NCBI GenBank assembly: GCA_017404125.1
Contig: JAFRCZ010000207.1
Span: forward strand, 1-5,009
Origin: Methanobrevibacter sp.
GTDB taxonomy: Archaea > Methanobacteriota > Methanobacteria > Methanobacteriales > Methanobacteriaceae
Length of the DNA: 5,009 bases
Reading direction: 5' to 3'
Of this stretch, positions 4,831 through 5,009 are shown piece after piece. The first letter of the stretch is position 1, and every line of letters starts with the position of its first letter. Under the pieces are notes generated by a model that was not told the origin of the DNA, ran no database searches, and saw nothing but the letters and a program-made list of their open reading frames with translations. The position numbers and the translations under genes were made by a program.

Positions 4831-5009
4831 TCATTTTTAAACTATTTTTTTTATTTATCTGTTTTTATTTTTAAGAAATTATTTAATTTTTATCAAAATT
4901 ATTTTAATTTTTATTTTTATATATCTTTTAATTTTTTTTCAAATTTTTTTCATTTTATTTATATTTTTAGTAAACTTAATAAACTATTTTTAATAAATTT
5001 TTATTTAAA
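4831..5009. other. T-rich non-coding 3' flank
   Basis: These 179 bases are almost only A and T, with many T5-T8 runs on the plus strand. I see no open reading frame, RNA gene or clear repeat. Any promoter of the next gene, outside the window, cannot be told apart from the background. Confidence 0.5.
4843..4874 (+). terminator. Oligo-T terminator after the winged-helix/FHA gene
   Basis: A T8 run (4845-4852) begins 15 nt after the stop codon, followed by further T-rich tracts (T5 runs up to about 4872). This is the usual form of an intrinsic archaeal terminator, without a hairpin. Confidence 0.6.

Noticed and set aside
4831..5009. Hidden small gene or RNA in the T-rich tail
   Set aside because: Nearly pure A/T with frequent stops and no structure or conserved RNA motif visible.

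Overview
This is a very AT-rich window with archaeal expression signals. TTTATATA-type TATA boxes sit about 25 nt ahead of plausible transcript starts, Shine-Dalgarno sites resemble GGAGGTGA, and oligo-T tracts follow genes. With the protein content (BspA/DUF285-type repeats, a winged-helix/FHA fusion, a YigZ/IMPACT protein, a TPR protein), the best guess is a gut or rumen methanogen of the Methanobacteriales, most likely Methanobrevibacter. This assignment is inferred from style and gene content, not from a marker gene.

Layout: (1) 267-1, minus strand: the start of a gene, cut by the window edge, for a membrane-anchored protein with a canonical EF-hand calcium loop. (2) 268-466: a divergent promoter region with a 10+10 bp inverted repeat. 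(3) 467-1069, plus: a complete YigZ/IMPACT-family protein. (4) 2111-1092, minus: a TPR protein whose two TPR blocks are split by a lysine-rich linker; it converges on yigZ with only 22 nt between stop codons. (5) 2112-2433: a divergent regulatory region with an alternating pattern of repeats, including two copies of a 20-bp repeat built around the palindrome AGTTTAAACT, 84 bp apart. (6) 2434-3879, plus: a protein with five to six 26-27-residue BspA/DUF285-like repeats followed by LRV/HEAT-like helical repeats, with no signal peptide. (7) 4027-4830, plus: an N-terminal winged helix fused to a C-terminal FHA domain. (8) 4831-5009: T-rich, apparently non-coding sequence with a probable terminator.

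The region 1092-4830 holds two divergent repeat-scaffold proteins (TPR and DUF285/LRV), a repeat-rich shared promoter, and next to them a DNA-binding protein with a phosphothreonine-recognition module. A plausible but unproven reading is a small cytoplasmic protein-interaction module under the control of a phospho-signal-responsive regulator. The strongest direct observations are the duplicated palindromic repeat, the cytoplasmic DUF285+LRV fusion, and the unusual FHA domain in which the SxxH signature is displaced. For two genes (TPR and DUF285/LRV) the ribosome binding site argues for a start downstream of the longest possible reading frame.
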